The notes: generated by a model not told the origin, from the letters alone. A DNA stretch of 64,000 nucleotides from Novimethylophilus kurashikiensis (GCF_003112435.1 NZ_BDOQ01000006.1:124001-188000), one strand, 5' to 3'; shown: positions 16,314-25,905, counted from the stretch's first letter. Numbers and translations are program-made.

Positions 16314-17759
16314 TTAAATCTCCTGCAACAAGGCCAGGCTCAACGCCACGCCGAAGCCCGTGGTATCGCTTGCCACGGCCCCCAAGCCGCCCTTGCTGAC
16401 CACAGCGGACAAATCCACATGCAGCCACGGCACGTCGTTCTCGATGAACTTGGAGAGAAAGCGCGCCGCGAGGATATGGTCGGCCTCACCGTCCAGGGTG
16501 CATTGCTTGATATCGGCGATCTTTGAATCCAGCTCCGGATCGTAATCCTCGTCGAACGGGAAAGCGCAAACCCGCTCGCCTGTCGCCTGCCCTGCTGCGA
16601 TCGCCTTCTGGAGCAATTCCTGTCGATTGCCAAGGACGCCGCTGTAGCGGGTGCCCAGCGCCGTCACCATGCTGCCGGTAAGCGTGGCGTAGTCGATCAT
16701 AGCTTGGGGCTTGCCGCGGGAGGCTAGCGTCAGGGTATCGGACAACACCATTCGGCCTTCGGCGTCGGTATGCACCACCTCAATGGTCATGCCGTTGAGC
16801 GCCTTCACCACGTCGTTCTGCTTGTAGGCCTTGGCGCTGATATGGTTCTGCGCCAGTGCCAGCCAGCAATCGATCTTGATAGAAAGTTTGGATTTCGTCG
16901 CCGCGAGCAGCGTGCCCAGCACCACGGCTGAGCCGTTCATGTCCTCATGCATGCCTTGCATGTACCGCGCCGGCTTGAGGTTGTGTCCGCCGGTATCGAA
17001 GCAGATGCCTTTGCCGACCAGGGCGATGTGCTTCTTGGCCTTCTCTGGCGTATAAGTGAGATGCACGATGGCAGCGTCTTCGGGGTCGGAGCCTTGCGCC
17101 ACGGCGACGAAAGCACCCGCCCCCAGCTTACGCAGCTTTTTCATGTCGAATTCTTCGTGCTGCCAACCGTGTTGCTCGGCGAGTTCCTTGATTTTGTCGC
17201 GGTAGATGCCCGGCGTGAGTTCGTTGGGCGGCAGCACCGACAGCGTGCGAGTCAGCGTGTTGCCTTCGGCGACGGCCTTGATGCGCACGAAGTCGTCGTC
17301 CTGCTGCCAGCCGTGGAGCACGATTTTCTTGAGCGGCTTGTGATCGGATTTTTTCTTGCGCGTCGGCAGTTCGGCTGCGTTGACCAGCGCGACATAGATT
17401 GCGGCTTCAGCAGCAGATTTACGCTGGGTTTCGTCGCCGAACACGGCAATCGTGAGTTGCGACGGGCCTTCCTCCAATAACAACGCCACGGCCTTGCGCA
17501 AGGCCGTATTGCGTTCGAAGGCCGATTTCTTTTCATCCGCCACCACCCATACCACGCGTCCGCCGCCCGCCAAATCAGCCGCCACCGGCGCTTTTGCAAG
17601 CTCGTCGTACTTGGCGTCGCGACGCTTCAAACGGGCTTCAAGAAGCTGGTTTAGCGGTGCATCGGCTTTTTTCTGCGGCAGCACCATGAGCAGATGCTGT
17701 GTTTGTGACGCCGAAGCTTCGTCAATAGGAGACTGATTTTGAATGATTTTTGCGGTCAT
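16314..17759 (-). CDS. M17 leucyl aminopeptidase family protein
   Basis: A 481-residue cytosolic metallopeptidase. The C-terminal catalytic half shows GKGICFDTGGHNLKP, with the metal-binding lysine and aspartate, and VVHTDAEGRMVLSD, the M17 signature in which the usual Asn before TDAEGR is His. These residues hold two divalent ions and remove N-terminal amino acids. The N-terminal half is weakly conserved, as expected. The start at 17759 gives MTAKIIQNQSPIDEA; the longer frame to 17846 runs into the promoter region and was not chosen. It is divergent from aceE, with 156 bp between the starts. It is likely a housekeeping peptidase, a relative of PepA/PepB. Confidence 0.88.
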   Translation of the reverse strand: MTAKIIQNQSPIDEASASQTQHLLMVLPQKKADAPLNQLLEARLKRRDAKYDELAKAPVAADLAGGGRVVWVVADEKKSAFERNTALRKAVALLLEEGPSQLTIAVFGDETQRKSAAEAAIYVALVNAAELPTRKKKSDHKPLKKIVLHGWQQDDDFVRIKAVAEGNTLTRTLSVLPPNELTPGIYRDKIKELAEQHGWQHEEFDMKKLRKLGAGAFVAVAQGSDPEDAAIVHLTYTPEKAKKHIALVGKGICFDTGGHNLKPARYMQGMHEDMNGSAVVLGTLLAATKSKLSIKIDCWLALAQNHISAKAYKQNDVVKALNGMTIEVVHTDAEGRMVLSDTLTLASRGKPQAMIDYATLTGSMVTALGTRYSGVLGNRQELLQKAIAAGQATGERVCAFPFDEDYDPELDSKIADIKQCTLDGEADHILAARFLSKFIENDVPWLHVDLSAVVSKGGLGAVASDTTGFGVALSLALLQEI

Positions 17760-17786
17760 ACGCGGGGTCCTGGAGGCAGTTTTAAC

Positions 17787-17803
17787 TTGACCGGGACGGT
17801 CAA
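17787..17803. promoter_or_regulatory. Palindromic site between the aminopeptidase and aceE
   Basis: TTGACCG (17787-17793) and CGGTCAA (17797-17803) form a perfect 7-bp inverted repeat around GGA, 28 bp upstream of the aminopeptidase start and 113 bp upstream of aceE. It has the size of a repressor operator. I do not recognise the regulator, and it does not match the PdhR box as I remember it. Confidence 0.4.
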
Positions 17804-17915
17804 AATGGCGAATATAGCGCCTTTCGCTAGCAGCCAGGCGCTGCAATCGTAAGGTCGCGATGCGTAAAGATTATACGTGAGCGGCCAGCCCAAAAGTATC
17901 CAGGAGAGCAAGCCC

Positions 17916-20579
17916 ATGGCATTTGTGCCCGATAGCCCTGACATCGACCCGCAAGAAACTCAAGAATGGCTAGACGCCATCGATGCGGTGCTGGAACAGG
18001 AGGGAACTGAACGCGCCCATTTCCTGCTGGAGGCGCTGATTGATAAATCGCGTCGCTCCGGCGCCAACCTGCCGTTCAACGCAACGACAGCCTATCTGAA
18101 CACCATTCCGACGCACCAGCAAGCCAAGCTGCCGGGCGATCCGACCATGGAACGCCGCATTCGCGCGCTGATCCGCTGGAACGCCATCGTCACCGTGATG
18201 CGCGCCAACGAGAAATCGCCGGGCGTAGGCGGCCACATCGCCAGCTTCCAGTCCGCGGCGACCTTGTACGATGTCGGTTTCAACCATTTCTTCCGCTCCG
18301 CCGATCATCCGTCCGGCGGCGACCTGGTCATGTTCCAGGGCCACTCCTCGCCCGGCATCTATGCCCGCGCCTTCGTCGAAGGCCGCTTGAGCGAAGAGCA
18401 AATGGAGAATTTCCGCCAGGAAACGGGCGGCAACGGCTTGTCTTCCTATCCGCACCCGTGGCTGATGCCGGATTTCTGGCAGTTCCCCACCGTGTCGATG
18501 GGCCTCGGTCCGTTGCAAGGCATCTACACTGCTCGCTTCCTCAAGTACCTGCACGACCGCGGTATCGCCGACACGTCTGACCGCAAGGTCTGGGTGTTCT
18601 GCGGCGACGGCGAAATGGACGAGCCGGAATCGCTGGGTGCTATCTCCCTGGCTGCGCGCGAAAAACTGGACAACCTGATTTTCGTCATTAACTGCAACCT
18701 GCAGCGCCTGGACGGCCCGGTGCGTGGTAACGGCAAGATCATCCAGGAACTGGAAGCCGATTTCCGCGGCTCCGGCTGGAATGTGCTCAAGGTCATCTGG
18801 GGTTCGTACTGGGATCCGTTGCTCGCCATGGACAAGGACGGCCTGCTGCGCCAGCGCATGGAAGAAGCTGTTGACGGCGAGTACCAGAACTTCAAGGCCA
18901 AGGGCGGTGCGTATACCCGCGAACACTTCTTCGGCAAGTATCCTGAGCTGAAAGAAATGGTGGCAGCGATGTCCGACCAGGACATCTGGCGCCTCAACCG
19001 CGGCGGTCACGATCCGCACAAGGTATTTGCCGCCTATGACGCTGCGACCAAGCACGTCGGCCAACCGACCGTAATTTTGGCGAAGACCGTCAAGGGCTAC
19101 GGCATGGGCGCCGCGGGCGAAGCACAGAACCCGACGCACCAGCAGAAGGGCCTGGATCTCGACTCGCTCAAGGCATTCCGCGACCGCTTCGACATTCCGA
19201 TCTCGGATGCTGAAATCGAGAAGCTGCCGTTCTACCGTCCGGCCGACGACAGCCCCGAAATGCAATACCTGCGCGAGCGCCGTAATGCGCTGGGCGGTTT
19301 CGTGCCATCCCGTCGCCGCAAGGGCAACGAACTGCAAACGCCCGATCTCTCTGCGTTCGAGAATATGCTGGGCGCCACCGGCGACCGCGAAATCTCGACC
19401 ACGATGGCGTTCGTGCGCATCCTCTCGACGCTGGTCAAAGACAAGCAAATCGGCAAGTACGTGGTGCCTATCGTCCCTGACGAAGCCCGTACCTTCGGCA
19501 TGGAAGGCATGTTCCGCCAGTTGGGCATCTACTCCTCCGTCGGCCAGTTGTATGAGCCGGTAGACTCCGACCAGGTGATGTTCTACAAGGAATCCAAGAC
19601 CGGCCAGATTTTGGAAGAAGGCATCAACGAAGCCGGTGCGTTCTCGTCCTGGCTGGCTGCTGCGACGTCCTACAGCGTCACCGGCACGCAGATGATTCCG
19701 TTCTACATCTACTACTCGATGTTCGGCTTCCAGCGTATCGGCGACCTGGCTTGGGCAGCCGGCGACAGCCGTGCCCGCGGCTTCCTGCTGGGTGCCACTG
19801 CCGGCCGTACCACGCTGAACGGCGAAGGTTTGCAGCACGAGGACGGTCATAGCCACCTCCTGGCTGCGACGATCCCGAATTGCATCTCCTACGATCCGAC
19901 CTTCGCCTACGAAGTCGCGGTCATCATCCAGGACGGTCTGCGCCGCATGGTGCAGAACCAGGAGGACGTGTTCTACTACCTCACCCTGATGAACGAGAAT
20001 TACAGCCATCCGGAAATGCCCAAGGGCGCCGAGGAAGGCATCATCAAGGGCTTGTATTCGTTCTCTAAGAACAAGTCCAAGGGTCCAAAGGTTCAGCTCA
20101 TGGGCAGCGGCGTCATCCTGCGCGAAGTTATTGCAGCCGCCGAGTTGCTGGAGAAGGACTGGGGCGTTTCCGCCGATATCTGGAGCGCGCCGAGCTTCAA
20201 CGAACTGCGTCGCGAAGGCCTGGACGTCGAGCGCTGGAATCTGCTGCACCCCGACCAGCCGCAAAAGGAAAGCTTTGTTGCGAAGTGCCTCAAGAAGGCG
20301 GAAGGCCCGGTCATCGCCTCTACCGACTATATGAAGGCGTTCGCCGACCAGATTCGTCCGTTCGTCCAGCAGCGTTTCGTCGTACTGGGCACCGATGGTT
20401 TCGGCCGCTCGGATTCCCGCGAGGCCCTGCGTCGCCACTTCGAAGTCGACCGTTACTACATCGTCCTGGCCGCCCTGAAGGCGCTGGCCGACGAAGGTAA
20501 GCTACCCGCCGCCAAGGCCGCAGAAGCCATCAAGAAGTACGGCATCGACCCGAACAAGCCGAATCCGGTAACCGTTTAA
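17916..20579 (+). CDS. aceE: Pyruvate dehydrogenase E1 component, homodimeric type
   Basis: An 887-residue protein, the same length as E. coli AceE. The thiamine-diphosphate motif reads FCGDGEMDEPESLGAI and continues to NLIFVINCNLQRLDGPV. The block GHSSPGIYARAFVEGRL and the loop YPHPWLMPDFWQFPTVSMGL are typical of AceE. It decarboxylates pyruvate and passes the acetyl group to the lipoyl arm of AceF. The start at 17916 gives MAFVPDSPDIDPQETQEWLD after the ribosome binding site CAGGAGA. It leads the aceE-aceF-lpdA operon, and its codon use is markedly regular, fitting high expression. Confidence 0.97.
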   Translation: MAFVPDSPDIDPQETQEWLDAIDAVLEQEGTERAHFLLEALIDKSRRSGANLPFNATTAYLNTIPTHQQAKLPGDPTMERRIRALIRWNAIVTVMRANEKSPGVGGHIASFQSAATLYDVGFNHFFRSADHPSGGDLVMFQGHSSPGIYARAFVEGRLSEEQMENFRQETGGNGLSSYPHPWLMPDFWQFPTVSMGLGPLQGIYTARFLKYLHDRGIADTSDRKVWVFCGDGEMDEPESLGAISLAAREKLDNLIFVINCNLQRLDGPVRGNGKIIQELEADFRGSGWNVLKVIWGSYWDPLLAMDKDGLLRQRMEEAVDGEYQNFKAKGGAYTREHFFGKYPELKEMVAAMSDQDIWRLNRGGHDPHKVFAAYDAATKHVGQPTVILAKTVKGYGMGAAGEAQNPTHQQKGLDLDSLKAFRDRFDIPISDAEIEKLPFYRPADDSPEMQYLRERRNALGGFVPSRRRKGNELQTPDLSAFENMLGATGDREISTTMAFVRILSTLVKDKQIGKYVVPIVPDEARTFGMEGMFRQLGIYSSVGQLYEPVDSDQVMFYKESKTGQILEEGINEAGAFSSWLAAATSYSVTGTQMIPFYIYYSMFGFQRIGDLAWAAGDSRARGFLLGATAGRTTLNGEGLQHEDGHSHLLAATIPNCISYDPTFAYEVAVIIQDGLRRMVQNQEDVFYYLTLMNENYSHPEMPKGAEEGIIKGLYSFSKNKSKGPKVQLMGSGVILREVIAAAELLEKDWGVSADIWSAPSFNELRREGLDVERWNLLHPDQPQKESFVAKCLKKAEGPVIASTDYMKAFADQIRPFVQQRFVVLGTDGFGRSDSREALRRHFEVDRYYIVLAALKALADEGKLPAAKAAEAIKKYGIDPNKPNPVTV

Positions 20580-20593
20580 AAATCAATAACCAA

Positions 20594-20620
20594 GAGGGCC
20601 GCCAGCAGTAAGCGGCCCTC
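20594..20620 (+). other. Hairpin between aceE and aceF
   Basis: GAGGGCCGC (20594-20602) and GCGGCCCTC (20612-20620) form a perfect 9-bp stem with a 9-base loop in the 64-bp gap. There is no T run after it, so it more likely tunes mRNA stability or attenuates transcription between E1 and E2 than fully stops it. Confidence 0.5.
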
Positions 20621-20643
20621 GCGGTATATAGAAGGCGTTATCT

Positions 20644-21987
20644 ATGAGCAACGTGATTGAAGTCAAAGTCCCCGATATCGGCAATTTCGATAGCGTGGAC
20701 GTCATCGAGGTGCTGGTGAAGGCCGGCGATACGATCGCCAAGGACGATTCCCTGATTACGCTGGAATCCGACAAGGCCTCGATGGATATTCCCGCGCCCG
20801 CCGCCGGCACCGTGAAGGACGTGCAGATCAAGGTGGGCGACAAGGCATCGCAAGGCACCGTGATCCTGACGCTGGAAGCTGCAGAATCCGGCAAGTCCGA
20901 TACCAGCAAAGAACAGACAGTCGCATCCGCGGCCCCTGCACCGGTCGTGACTTCCGTGGCCGCTGCAGAAGTGCCGCCGCCGTCGAAGCCGATGCCCGAT
21001 GTGCCCAAGCCCATCGCGCCGCAACACACGCCCAACCCCATCAGCGAGCGTGCCGAATTCGCTCCCGGCAAGATGCCGCATGCCAGCCCCTCGGTGCGCA
21101 AGTTCGCCCGCGAACTGGGCGCCAACCTGGCTTTCGTCAAGGGTACCGGTCCCAAGGGCCGCATCCTCAAGGAAGACATCCAGGCCTACGTCAAGGGCGA
21201 ACTCGCCAAGCCGCGCAGCGAAGCCTTGACCACCGGCGGTGGTTTGAGCGCGCTGCAAATGCCGGTGATCGATTTCAGCCAATTCGGCGCCACCGAAATC
21301 CAGCCGCTGGCACGCATCAAGAAGATTTCGGGTGCAAACCTGCATCGTAACTGGGTGACCGCGCCGCATGTCACGCAGTTCGACGCCGCCGACATCACCG
21401 ACCTGGAAGACTTCCGCAAGTCCATGCAGGACGAAGCGGCCAAGCGCGGCGTCAAGCTGACCATGCTGGCTTTCCTGATGAAGGCCGTGGTCAACGCCCT
21501 GCGCGCCTACCCCAACTTCAACGCCTCGCTGTCGCCCGACGGAGAAAGCCTGATCACGAAGAAATACTTCCACGTCGGCTTCGCCTGCGATACGCCGGAC
21601 GGCCTAGTTGTGCCCGTGATCCGCGACGTCAACCAGAAAGATGTACTCGACATTGCCCGCGAACTGGGCGAACTCTCGGCCAAGGCACGCGAGCGGAAAT
21701 TGAAGCTCGAAGAAATGCAAGGCGGCTGCTTCACCATCTCCAGCCTGGGCGGCATCGGTGGTACGGCGTTCACGCCCATCATCAATTGCCCGGAAGTCGC
21801 CATCCTCGGCGTTTCCCGCTCCAGCATCGAGCCAGTGTGGGATGCCAAGAGCAAGACGTTCGAGCCGCGCCTCATGCTGCCGCTGTCGTTGTCCTACGAC
21901 CACCGCGTGATCGACGGTGCCGACGGAGCCCGCTTCACCAGCCACCTGCGTATGATGCTGTCCGACGTACGCCGCCTGCTGCTGTAA
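20644..21987 (+). CDS. aceF: Pyruvate dehydrogenase E2, dihydrolipoamide acetyltransferase
   Basis: A 447-residue E2. It has a single lipoyl domain (residues 1-78, lipoyl lysine K44 in ESDKASMD), a Pro/Ala linker, a peripheral-subunit-binding domain near residues 140-178 (ASPSVRKFARELG) and the acetyltransferase core ending in the catalytic block SYDHRVIDGADGARF. E. coli AceF carries three lipoyl domains; one is common in other bacteria. It transfers the acetyl group from the lipoyl arm to coenzyme A. It lies between aceE and lpdA, and the third subunit carries a lipoyl domain very like this one. Confidence 0.96.
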   Translation: MSNVIEVKVPDIGNFDSVDVIEVLVKAGDTIAKDDSLITLESDKASMDIPAPAAGTVKDVQIKVGDKASQGTVILTLEAAESGKSDTSKEQTVASAAPAPVVTSVAAAEVPPPSKPMPDVPKPIAPQHTPNPISERAEFAPGKMPHASPSVRKFARELGANLAFVKGTGPKGRILKEDIQAYVKGELAKPRSEALTTGGGLSALQMPVIDFSQFGATEIQPLARIKKISGANLHRNWVTAPHVTQFDAADITDLEDFRKSMQDEAAKRGVKLTMLAFLMKAVVNALRAYPNFNASLSPDGESLITKKYFHVGFACDTPDGLVVPVIRDVNQKDVLDIARELGELSAKARERKLKLEEMQGGCFTISSLGGIGGTAFTPIINCPEVAILGVSRSSIEPVWDAKSKTFEPRLMLPLSLSYDHRVIDGADGARFTSHLRMMLSDVRRLLL

Positions 21988-21992
21988 TTTTT

Positions 21993-22059
21993 CCACGGAG
22001 AACACGGAGCGCACGGAGCCTCCGTGTTGTCTCTGTGGTTCTGAATGAGCTCCGTGGTT
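21993..22059. repeat. CACGGAG/CTCCGTG repeat in the aceF-lpdA gap
   Basis: The 84-bp gap holds CCACGGAGAACACGGAG, another CACGGAG, then CTCCGTG, CTCTGTGG and CTCCGTGG, so copies of one heptamer appear in both orientations and can fold on each other. Such CACGGAG strings are common intergenic repeats in environmental bacteria; their function is not known to me. Confidence 0.6.
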
Positions 22060-22071
22060 CAAGAGGTTGTT

Positions 22072-23811
22072 ATGAGCCAAATAATTGAAGTTAACGTGCC
22101 GGATATCGGCAATTTCGATTCGGTGGACGTCATCGAAGTCCACGTGAAGCCCGGCGACAGCATCGGTGTCGACGATTCGCTGATCACCCTGGAGTCCGAC
22201 AAGGCCTCGATGGACATTCCGTCCACTCACGCCGGTACGGTCAAGGAAGTCAAAGTGAAGGTCGGCGATAAGGTTGCCAAGGGTTCCCCTATCCTGACGC
22301 TGACCATGGAAGGCGCTGCTGCAGCCCCTGCGCCTAGCCCCGCGCCTGCTGCACCGACGCCCGCGCCTGCCGCTTCCGGCTCTTCCGACTTGCATGCCGA
22401 AGTGCTTGTACTGGGTGCCGGCCCCGGTGGCTATACCGCCGCTTTCCGCGCAGCAGACCTCGGCAAGAAGGTCGTGCTGGTCGAGCGCTATCCTTCACTG
22501 GGCGGCGTCTGCCTCAACGTGGGTTGCATCCCGTCCAAGGCCCTGCTGCACGCGGCCAAGGTAATTACCGAAGCGGAAGAAATGGCCGAGCACGGCATTT
22601 CCTTCGGCAAACCGCAGATCGATATCGAGAAGCTCACGGCCTGGAAAGAAAAAGACGTGGTGGGTAAGCTCACCGGTGGTCTTTCCGGCTTGGCCAAGCA
22701 GCGCAATGTGACCGTGGTCAACGGCCGCGGCGAATTTACCAATCCGAACCAGATTGCCGTGACCAGTGCGGACGGCAAAGTCACCACAGTTTCCTTCGAC
22801 TACGCCATCATCGCCGCCGGTTCGCAAGCCACCAAGATGCCAGGCTTGGCTCCTGAACATCAAAACGACCCGCGCATCCTGGATTCCACTAGCGCCCTGG
22901 CCCTGGAAGGCATCCCCAAACGCATGCTGGTTGTCGGCGGTGGCATCATCGGCCTGGAAATGGGCACGGTGTATGACGCCTTCGGCGCCAAGGTGAGCGT
23001 GGTAGAACTTTCCGACGGCCTGATCCCCGGCTGCGACCGCGACCTCGTCCGTCCGCTGCACAAGCGCATGGAAAAGCGTTTCGAGAAGATCATGCTCAAG
23101 ACCAAGGTCTCCAAGCTGGAACCCAAGAAGGACGGCATCCACGTGACCTTCGAAGGCGAACAAGCCGTCGAGCCGCAGGTCTACGATAAGGTGCTCGTGG
23201 CCATCGGCCGCCGCCCCAATGGCAAGAACATCGGCGCCGACAAGGCCGGCGTATTCGTCAACGAATACGGTTTCATCCCGGTCGACAAGCAGATGCGCAC
23301 CAACGTGCCGCACATCTTTGCGATTGGAGATATTGTGGGCCAGCCCATGCTCGCCCACAAGGCCGTGCACGAAGGCAAGGTCGCAGCCGAAGTCATCGAC
23401 GGCCACAAGGTGGAATTCCAGGCCCTGGCAATTCCGTCCGTGGCCTATACCGACCCGGAAGTAGCCTGGGCTGGTGTTTCTGAGACAGACGCCAAGGCCA
23501 AAGGCATCGAGATCGAAAAAGCGAGCTTCCCATGGGTCGCCAGCGGCCGTGCACTTTCTATTGCCCGTACCGAAGGCATGACCAAGCTCATCATGGAGAA
23601 GGACACCCGTCGCATCATCGGCGCCGGCATCGTCGGTCCGAACGCGGGCGAACTGCTTGCGGAAGCGGTATTGGCCATCGAGATGGGCGCAGATGCCGAA
23701 GACATCGGCCTCACCATCCATGCCCATCCGACGCTATCGGAAACCGTGTGTTTTGCGGCGGAAATGGCGGAAGGTACGATTACCGATTTGCTGCCGCCTA
23801 AAAAGCGGTAA
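22072..23811 (+). CDS. lpdA: Dihydrolipoamide dehydrogenase (E3) with N-terminal lipoyl domain
   Basis: A 579-residue E3. Residues 1-80 form a lipoyl domain with K44 in ESDKASMD, followed by an Ala/Pro linker to about residue 105. The FAD-binding start is [18 protein letters not shown], the redox disulfide is [13 protein letters not shown] (C147, C152), the NAD site is [14 protein letters not shown], and the C-terminal active-site block is [10 protein letters not shown]. It reoxidises dihydrolipoyl groups with NAD. The fused lipoyl domain is typical of neisserial and betaproteobacterial pyruvate dehydrogenase E3. The start at 22072 matches the AceF N-terminus; the upstream ATG at 22045 lies in the repeat region. 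Confidence 0.96.
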   Translation: MSQIIEVNVPDIGNFDSVDVIEVHVKPGDSIGVDDSLITLESDKASMDIPSTHAGTVKEVKVKVGDKVAKGSPILTLTMEGAAAAPAPSPAPAAPTPAPAASGSSDLHAEVLVLGAGPGGYTAAFRAADLGKKVVLVERYPSLGGVCLNVGCIPSKALLHAAKVITEAEEMAEHGISFGKPQIDIEKLTAWKEKDVVGKLTGGLSGLAKQRNVTVVNGRGEFTNPNQIAVTSADGKVTTVSFDYAIIAAGSQATKMPGLAPEHQNDPRILDSTSALALEGIPKRMLVVGGGIIGLEMGTVYDAFGAKVSVVELSDGLIPGCDRDLVRPLHKRMEKRFEKIMLKTKVSKLEPKKDGIHVTFEGEQAVEPQVYDKVLVAIGRRPNGKNIGADKAGVFVNEYGFIPVDKQMRTNVPHIFAIGDIVGQPMLAHKAVHEGKVAAEVIDGHKVEFQALAIPSVAYTDPEVAWAGVSETDAKAKGIEIEKASFPWVASGRALSIARTEGMTKLIMEKDTRRIIGAGIVGPNAGELLAEAVLAIEMGADAEDIGLTIHAHPTLSETVCFAAEMAEGTITDLLPPKKR

Positions 23812-23832
23812 ATCCTTCTGTTCTTGGTAAGA

Positions 23833-23860
23833 AAAAATCGGCGCTTTGGCGCCGATTTTT
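23833..23860 (+). terminator. Strong intrinsic terminator of the pdh operon
   Basis: A perfect 12-bp stem, AAAAATCGGCGC (23833-23844) and GCGCCGATTTTT (23849-23860), with a four-base loop. The right arm ends in a T run, 22 bp after the lpdA stop. Confidence 0.9.
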
Positions 23861-23934
23861 ATGTCCAGTCCAAGTTCTCAATCCTGTAGACTGCTATCCG
23901 CATTTCGTAAAAACAAAACTAATAAGGAACAATA

Positions 23935-24453
23935 ATGAAAATAATTTTTCGCACGTCTCCACTGGTTTTTCTGATTGCAGCTTCTTTAACCGGCTGTGCC
24001 ACCATCACAAAGGATGCCAATCAAAGCGTCCAGATTGAAACTTACTCCAAGGATAATCAGCCGGTTTCAGGTGCAAAATGTGTTGCTCAAAACGACCGCG
24101 GTCAATGGAATACTTCTGCGCCAGGAACCATTAGCGTTCATCGATCTGGAGAAAATCTCATCGTCAATTGTGAAAAAGATGGCGAACAACCAGGAAAAGG
24201 CACGGTAATCTCTCGCGCCAACGGCGGCATGTTTGGCAACATCGTATTCGGCGGTGGTATAGGTGCCATCATCGATCACAATAAGGGTACTGCATATACT
24301 TACCCCTCCTGGATTCGAATCATCATGGGTGAAACCTTGATTTTCGACCGTAAGGTCGAAGTGGAAAACCAGCCAATGGCAGGCGTCCCTGCAAGCGCTA
24401 CTCCGTTAAAATCCACGGAAACAGCATCTACACAGGCACAGCCTCAACCTTAA
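23935..24453 (+). CDS. Lipoprotein of unknown function
   Basis: A 172-residue protein. MKIIFRTSPLVFLIAASLTG followed by cysteine is a lipoprotein signal with lipobox LTGC. The mature part contains VQIETYSKDNQPVSGAKCVAQ and CEKDGEQPGKGT and a Gly-rich hydrophobic stretch MFGNIVFGGGIGAIID, which could touch or span a membrane. The C-terminus is a Ser/Thr/Ala/Gln-rich tail. Its base composition is clearly AT-richer than the neighbouring genes, which may mean recent transfer or weak expression. It resembles small lipoproteins found beside diverse genes, and no function can be given. The start at 23935 follows AAGGAA. Confidence 0.75.
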   Translation: MKIIFRTSPLVFLIAASLTGCATITKDANQSVQIETYSKDNQPVSGAKCVAQNDRGQWNTSAPGTISVHRSGENLIVNCEKDGEQPGKGTVISRANGGMFGNIVFGGGIGAIIDHNKGTAYTYPSWIRIIMGETLIFDRKVEVENQPMAGVPASATPLKSTETASTQAQPQP

Positions 24454-24464
24454 TTTTCATCCTG

Positions 24465-24487
24465 GAGGCGGTGTAATAAGCCGCCTC
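24465..24487 (+). terminator. Hairpin after the lipoprotein gene
   Basis: GAGGCGG (24465-24471) and CCGCCTC (24481-24487) form a 7-bp stem with a 9-base loop just after the stop. No T run follows, so termination is uncertain. Confidence 0.4.
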
Positions 24488-24506
24488 AATATGCTAGATT
24501 CACGAG

Positions 24507-25886
24507 ATGCTAGATTCTCACCTTCTTGATCGATTAAGCGCTCTTTTCCCTTCCGATCGTATGTTTACCGACCCGGTCGATTGCTACGCCTACAGCTATG
24601 ATAACTCCCGTAATTTCCGTCCGCCCATTGCAGTGGTGTTTCCGCTGACGGCGGAAGAAGTGCAAGCGGTAGTGCGACTGTGCAATGAGCATAAAGTCCC
24701 GTTGGTGCCGCGTGGTCGCGGCACGGGAACGGCGGGGGGCAGCGTGCCCGAACAAGGCGGCGTGGCACTCTCGCTGGAGCGCATGAACCGCATTCTTTCC
24801 ATCGATCCTGACAATCGCATGGCGATTGTCGAGCCAGGCGTGTTGAACCAGGAGTTGCAGGACGCCATTCGCCCCCAAGGCTTTTTCTGGCCGCCAGACC
24901 CTTCCAGCGCGCCTTATTGCAGCGTGGGCGGTAACCTCGCTACCTGTGCGGCTGGTCCGCATGCCGTCAAATACGGCGTGGCTCGGGATCACATCCTTGG
25001 TCTGAAGGCTGTCACGGGCAGCGGTGATTTGATCAAGACCGGCTGTTACACCACCAAGGGGGTCGTCGGATACGATCTGACGCGTCTCATCGTTGGTTCG
25101 GAAGGGACTTTGGCAGTGATTATCGAGGCGACCTTGAAGCTCACTCCGCTGCCGCGTGCTGTCGGCGGTTTGACTGCGCAATATCGCGATACCACGAGTT
25201 GCGCCCATGCCATTGCCGCCATCATGGCACAATCGTTTGTGCCCTCAGCACTTGAGTTCCTGGACAACAATGCCCTCAACCTGATCCGCAACCGTCATCC
25301 CGGCATGCTGCCTGAGGATATGCGGGCTTTGCTGATGATCGAAGTGGACGGCTCGGAACAGGAGATTGCAGAAGCTAGAGCTGCTATTTTGAAGGCATGC
25401 GAAGTCGATGGGCTTATCGAAGCCAAAGAGGCGCACGATACCAAGTCGCTGTGGGCGGCACGCAAGGCGCTTTCCCCGCTATTGCGTGACATCGCACCGA
25501 AGAAGATCAACGAGGACGTGGCCGTGCCGGTATCGCGACTGCCGGAACTGTTGGGTGGTATCGAGAAACTAGCGACGCAATATCAAGTCGCCAACGTCAA
25601 TTTCGGCCATGCCGGCAACGGGAACATTCACGTCAACCTGCTGGTCAACCCCGATAATCCGGAAGAAATGCAGCGCGCCGAGAAATGCCTGGACGAAGTG
25701 TTCTCGCTGGTGCTCGGCCTGGATGGCACATTATCTGGCGAGCACGGGGTAGGCATGGCGAAACGACCGTTCGTGGATCGCGAGATCGATGCTGTGACGC
25801 TCGATTTCATGCGCAATATCAAGCGCACTTTCGATCCGGCGAACATCCTCAATCCGGGCAAGCTGTTCCCAGCGGTTGGGCACTGA
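24507..25886 (+). CDS. GlcD-type FAD-linked oxidase (D-lactate/glycolate dehydrogenase family)
   Basis: A 459-residue flavoprotein. The FAD-binding domain of the vanillyl-alcohol-oxidase fold shows VPLVPRGRGTGTAGGSVPEQ and the later SVGGNLATCAAGPHAVKYG; the C-terminal domain has NFGHAGNGNIHVNLL and the end block SGEHGVGMAKRPFV, both typical of GlcD/DLD enzymes that oxidise 2-hydroxyacids. No glcE, glcF or iron-sulfur partner is adjacent, so it is probably a single-subunit D-lactate dehydrogenase (cytochrome) type. The start at 24507 gives MLDSHLLDRLSALFPSDRMF. It is followed by the flagellar promoter and is a separate transcription unit. Confidence 0.88.
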   Translation: MLDSHLLDRLSALFPSDRMFTDPVDCYAYSYDNSRNFRPPIAVVFPLTAEEVQAVVRLCNEHKVPLVPRGRGTGTAGGSVPEQGGVALSLERMNRILSIDPDNRMAIVEPGVLNQELQDAIRPQGFFWPPDPSSAPYCSVGGNLATCAAGPHAVKYGVARDHILGLKAVTGSGDLIKTGCYTTKGVVGYDLTRLIVGSEGTLAVIIEATLKLTPLPRAVGGLTAQYRDTTSCAHAIAAIMAQSFVPSALEFLDNNALNLIRNRHPGMLPEDMRALLMIEVDGSEQEIAEARAAILKACEVDGLIEAKEAHDTKSLWAARKALSPLLRDIAPKKINEDVAVPVSRLPELLGGIEKLATQYQVANVNFGHAGNGNIHVNLLVNPDNPEEMQRAEKCLDEVFSLVLGLDGTLSGEHGVGMAKRPFVDREIDAVTLDFMRNIKRTFDPANILNPGKLFPAVGH

Positions 25887-25905
25887 TAAAACTTCATAAT
25901 TTTCT

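Noticed and set aside
17970-20438. Long minus-strand open frame of 822 codons opposite aceE
   Set aside because: It is the antisense shadow of a highly biased GC-rich gene; the plus-strand AceE is unmistakable and the shadow has no family features.
22495-23727. Minus-strand open frame of 410 codons opposite lpdA
   Set aside because: Antisense shadow of lpdA, low-complexity His/Val/Gly-rich composition, no motif or ribosome binding site.
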